DNA of 64,000 nt from Blasia pusilla (lineage: Eukaryota; Marchantiophyta; Marchantiopsida; Blasiales): contig CM114271.1 in the NCBI GenBank assembly GCA_050084515.1, forward strand, positions 23,064,001-23,128,000, in the 5' to 3' direction. Made by a program: the position numbers and the translations under genes. The notes under the pieces are model-generated. The model was given only the letters and a program-made list of their open reading frames with translations, had not been told where the DNA came from and ran no database searches. Within the stretch, counting starts at the first letter, position 1. Each line of letters begins with the position of its first letter. Below are positions 60,480 to 64,000 of the stretch, piece after piece.

Positions 60480-62315
60480 CCATGAAATGTGGCGAGCTAT
60501 GATTCCCAAGCTAATTGAGTTATTGAAGGAGAAGATGTAGATAGGAATCTTAGAGCCATCCATTGGACCATACTCAAGTCGATGGTTCACAATGCCGAAG
60601 AAAACAAGAGCTCTCCGGTTCATTCAAGATATACAACCCGCAAATAAGAGAACCATTCGAAATATGAAAGCAGGGCCTACAATAGAGGAGATTGCAGAAG
60701 CTTTTGGAGCCAGTGTTATCTATTTGATAGGAGATTTGCACTCAAGATATGATGAATTCCAATTAGCCATGGAGAGTAGAGATATTACCACTATGCGCAC
60801 TCCACTTGGGCTTGTAAGAATGGGCATATTACCTCAAGGAGCAACAAATTTTGTCACCCACATACAAAATGCAATAAATAAGATCTTTTGAGAGTTCATT
60901 CTTGAGAAAACTATCCATTTCAAAAATGATATTCCTATAAAGGGATATGCAATAGAAGATAGAAATGAGAAGGTTATGAAAGACAGGTGTAGAAAGTTTG
61001 TGTTGGATCATATTCGTGATGTGGATATGATCCTAACAAGACTAGAAGAGATGAATCTCACTCTTTATGGAGAAAAGTGTAGCCTTGGGGTTCTTAAGAT
61101 TGTAGTAGTGGGTCATCTCTCTGGAGATTTCGGCCATAAACCAAATTCATCAAAATTTGATGTCATTGGAAGGATACGAGAGTGCGAGAACATTACCAAA
61201 GTGAGAAGGTTTTTAGGAGCTTGTGTGTTTTATCAGGTGTGGATTTCTCATTTTGGCCACATATCTGATCCATTGTATGATTTATTGAGAAAAAAGAAGA
61301 AGTTTACTTGGGAGAAGAAGCAAAGAGCAGCAATCATGTAACTGAAGGAAGCATTAAAGTCACCACCGGTTCTGCAACAAGTAAGCTACGAATGTAGAAG
61401 AGCTATAATCATCACCGTGTACACTAGCCCTATTGCTACCAAGTGGGCACTTTACCACATTGATGTAGAAGGAAGAAGGTTTGCAACAAGGTTTGGAGCT
61501 CATACACTTGCAGAACGACAAAGGAAATACCCTGAGGTAAAAAGGGAGCTTTGGGGAGTTATGATTGCAATGAAAGTTGAGAAGGAGTATTTTATGGGAG
61601 CCTATGTATTGCTTGAGTTTGATTGTCTATCTCTATTAGGTATGATTGCAAATTATACAACTCCAGATATAGCCACGCGACATTGGATAGCCTACATCAG
61701 GTCCTTAAATCCACAATTGAGGCATATAGCTGGAAAAAAGAATTTTGTAACTAATATGTTGTCTAGAGCTAGATTTAGTAAAGAAAAATATATAGAAGCA
61801 CTTGAGATAGATGAAGATGATGCATATGTATAACAAGTGACATCTGAAGAACAAGGTTGCATGGATTATAATCTAGCCTTCAAAGAGAATTTATATGAGG
61901 GCAGGTTAAAACAAATTGGGCGCTATTTAAGCACTCTTCAAAGAGACAAAGGGTGGACAAACAAGTTCTTCAACGAGATTCGACATAAGGCTTATGGCTA
62001 TCTACTACATGGTGGATATTTTTGGAAAAGGCCAAAGAGGAGGGATGGAATGGCCTTGAAGGTAGTGGATGACAACCGGACAAAAATGCAAATTCTCAAA
62101 GAATTCCATAATTATATATGGGTAGGACACAGAGGTACTTCGAAAAATTTTACCAAGATAAAAGAGAGATATTGGTGGAAAGGCTTATGCAAGGATATTG
62201 AAAGATATGTTGGGTCATGTGTTGAATGTCAGTTTCTATCAAAAATCAGGGTGAGATGGACTAGCCTAAGCCCATTTATCCTTTTTCTATTCATCATCAG
62301 TGGATAGTAGATCTA
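60480..62315 (+). pseudogene. Degenerate gypsy-type pol (RT, RNase H, integrase zinc finger), element E
   Basis: 60,480-60,890 reads RAMIPKLIELLKEKM, then GILEPSIGPYSSRWF, then the palm (LIGDLHSRYDEFQLAMESRD; RTPLGLVRMGILPQGATN). The Y/F-x-D-D box appears as FKND (about 60,923), so the catalytic pair is damaged, and a TGA precedes it. 60,976-61,341 gives the thumb/connection (RRFLGACVFYQVWISHFGHI). 61,417-61,833 is the RNase H-like region (RFATRFGAHTLAERQRKYPE; LRHIAGKKNFVTNMLSRARF). 61,837-62,250 ends with the integrase H2C2 domain (FHNYIWVGHRGTSKNF; YVGSCVEC). The integrase core is absent. RTs of this PQGATN type form a separate gypsy-like lineage. Confidence 0.82.
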
Positions 62316-62401
62316 GTTGCTATATATGCCACTAGATCATTGGGGAATCCGCTACGTTGTCCTAGCACAAGAAGAATTATCTAATTTTGTAGAAGAGAGG
62401 G

Positions 62402-63045
62402 TGTCACATCTGAGTAGCCGATAGGCCGAGATCTATCGTGGATAGGGCATAGGAGCCAACGGACTGTCTTGCGTGTAACTTTGTTCCGAGGTATTGGATG
62501 GGGTTGAGGATAGGTCCGTTGTGTTAGAAATGTTGTTTGTGACAACTTTCTTATTAGAGGTCTTTCACATCTGGATGACTTGTTGAGCAGGTCATCTGCC
62601 TTTGGTAACTTGTGCGCGTAGGTTATTAGGAGAGTAGCTATTTTTAGGGGAAGAGCCTTTTGGCTCTTCTCAACCCTATATAAGGGAGGAAGATGGCTTT
62701 CCCAAGCCATCTTTCTAATGTTGGGCCGTTGGAGTACCATTCTTGCTCGTGTGTGTGAGTTAGGACTAGGTGCTAGCGTCTGGATTCCTTGATAGCATAG
62801 GGTGGACGAGACTTGATATGTCGATGTAGATTGAGGAGTGGAGTTTTAGGCCGGGTGTGCTATTTTTACTACTCTTTATTTTTACATGAGAAAGATGTCA
62901 AGGGGCTCGTGGGAATTCATTGTTTGCAGGTAGGCAAGTGAGTTGCCTCGATGGGGATTCCCTAAAGACGTTGGTTGGCATTTTGTTGTCGTTTTTCCAT
63001 TCGGAAGGCCATGGGCGGAAGCGTTGTCCGTTCTCTCAAGTTTTT
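62402..63045 (+). repeat. C-type LTR of gypsy copy D
   Basis: It starts TGTCACATCTGAGTAGCCG and is about 640 bp, a direct repeat of 41,165-41,810. It includes CCCTATATAAGGGAGGAAG (TATA) at about 62,676. Confidence 0.75.
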
Positions 63046-64000
63046 GTTGGTGCAAACTGACTAGAGGCAACAGCAGAGTGCAGCGCTCAGATGTAGCGCG
63101 GAAAGTGTGAGCGACGATCGCAAGTGAGTAGCAGCAAGTGTCGGGAAACCGGAAGGAGAAGCTTAGGTCCATAGTGACCGTGAGGGCGGCCAACCTAGGG
63201 TGTAGCCGCCTAGGGCTAGGATTAGGTCGGAGGTGATGGAGCCAGGGGCCGCGAGCTGCGGAACTGCGGCCCTTGGTCGCAACCCTTCCTCCCCCTGCCC
63301 CCCCCCCGCTTTCCCCACGTGGTTGGGAGCGCCATGGTTGGCCCCTTCTCGAAGTGGTAGATGGCAGTTGGATGTGGTAAGAGCAGAGTGGATGCGGTGG
63401 AGTAAGGGGCATGGGCACCGTGGTAGAGGCGGGGCAAATGTGGTTGACAATGCGGACATGGTAGGCCGGGTGGACATGATGGAGGCACGAACGACGTGGT
63501 AGACGAGCAACCATGGTTGGGGTTGAACGTGGTTGAGTTGAGTTACATAGTGGGAGAGTTGAGTTACATACTTGGTGTTTTGCGAGCATGGTGGGATTCA
63601 CAACGGGAGTTTGGCCCTTATTACGAGTCAATTGGGGGTCGACTCTTTAGTTCTTCACCGAGTGGGATTTACGAGGGTTGTGATGGAGACACACGTGTCG
63701 ATGCCGACGGATAGTCTGCATCCATTGATGGGAGGTTTGATGTGTGTCGAGGAGAGTGTCGTGTTGCGGAGGTTTACATACCACATGGAGGAGTGAGTGT
63801 TGATGGTGCCGTAGGTTGGAGGGCGTGATCAAGTTACACATTTGAGTCCCTTTTCCCACGCTTATCTTATGTGATTGAAAGTGCTGGGTATCGGGTAGTT
63901 GCTGGGTATCGGGTAGTTTCTGAGGCTAAATAGGTGTAGCGATGGTGACGAGTGTAGTCTCCATGCATGTGTAGCATGTCTGTGGATATTCGGCAATTGC
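63046..64000 (+). other. Copy D leader, running off the window
   Basis: It matches the two halves of the copy C leader without the inverted LTR that splits that copy, confirming the insertion there. It contains a C-run (CCCCTGCCCCCCCCCC, about 63,292-63,308) and a tandem GAGTTGAGTTACATA duplication (about 63,533-63,570). Gag would begin beyond 64,000. Confidence 0.6.

Noticed and set aside
62882-63631. 249-residue minus-strand frame rich in Pro/Arg/Ser
   Set aside because: GC-rich leader of gypsy copy D; three overlapping frames are open and none resembles a protein.

Overview
This is a repeat-rich nuclear segment of a streptophyte. The evidence is GT-AG introns, a malectin-like/LRR receptor kinase, a chromovirus primed by initiator-Met tRNA, and a Mutator-like (MULE) DNA transposon. 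The mix of a retrotransposon-borne cytosine methyltransferase, an RT of the 'PQGATN' type and an early-plant-like receptor kinase points to a charophyte alga or early-diverging land plant rather than a flowering plant. That placement is inference. About 85% of the window is mobile DNA. One host gene looks complete or nearly so.

Left third (1-21.8 kb). Three elements are nested, and the junctions show the order. A Ty3/gypsy copy on the minus strand (copy B) occupies 1-418 and 19,993 to about 21.8 kb. It was split by a 19.6-kb MULE (428-19,983; 9-bp target duplication ACTCCACAC; GA-rich terminal inverted repeats). The MULE was then hit by a 7.3-kb Ty3 chromovirus (2,043-9,349; two 1,003-bp LTRs; 5-bp duplication GCGGA). 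The MULE carries two divergent intron-containing genes. On the plus strand is a DDE transposase with a C-terminal SWIM zinc finger. On the minus strand is a broken gene that reads as coiled coil, then a ParB-like segment, then a beta-class (N6-adenine/N4-cytosine type) DNA methyltransferase. Its introns and intergenic spacers hold dozens of copies of a roughly 27-bp palindrome that I see nowhere else in the window.

Middle (22-46.8 kb). Copy A (plus strand, about 22.0-34.7 kb) is a decayed Ty3/gypsy element. Its order is gag with zinc knuckles, protease, C5-cytosine DNA methyltransferase, reverse transcriptase, RNase H, integrase, PHD finger. It carries a 1,266-bp solo LTR (TSD ACGT) and a further 1.28-kb insertion (ATGCCC repeat). 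Then come about 4.4 kb without recognisable genes (one striking 25-bp hairpin), a thicket of LTR fragments, a GA microsatellite, and copy C of the gypsy family (about 41.2-46.6 kb). In copy C a deletion joins gag in frame to integrase.

Right third (46.8-64 kb). A 42-bp minisatellite (47.25-47.65 kb) precedes a 13-exon receptor-like kinase gene (48,193-56,642; signal peptide, malectin-like domain, two LRRs, one TM helix, active-looking kinase). After an AT-rich stretch comes another degenerate gypsy-type pol (60.5-62.3 kb), then the start of a further copy (D) of the C-type LTR and leader, which runs off the end.

The common theme is DNA-modifying enzymes and chromatin readers carried by mobile elements: a C5-MTase plus PHD finger in the gypsy family, a ParB-like/beta-class MTase in the MULE, and a chromodomain in the chromovirus.
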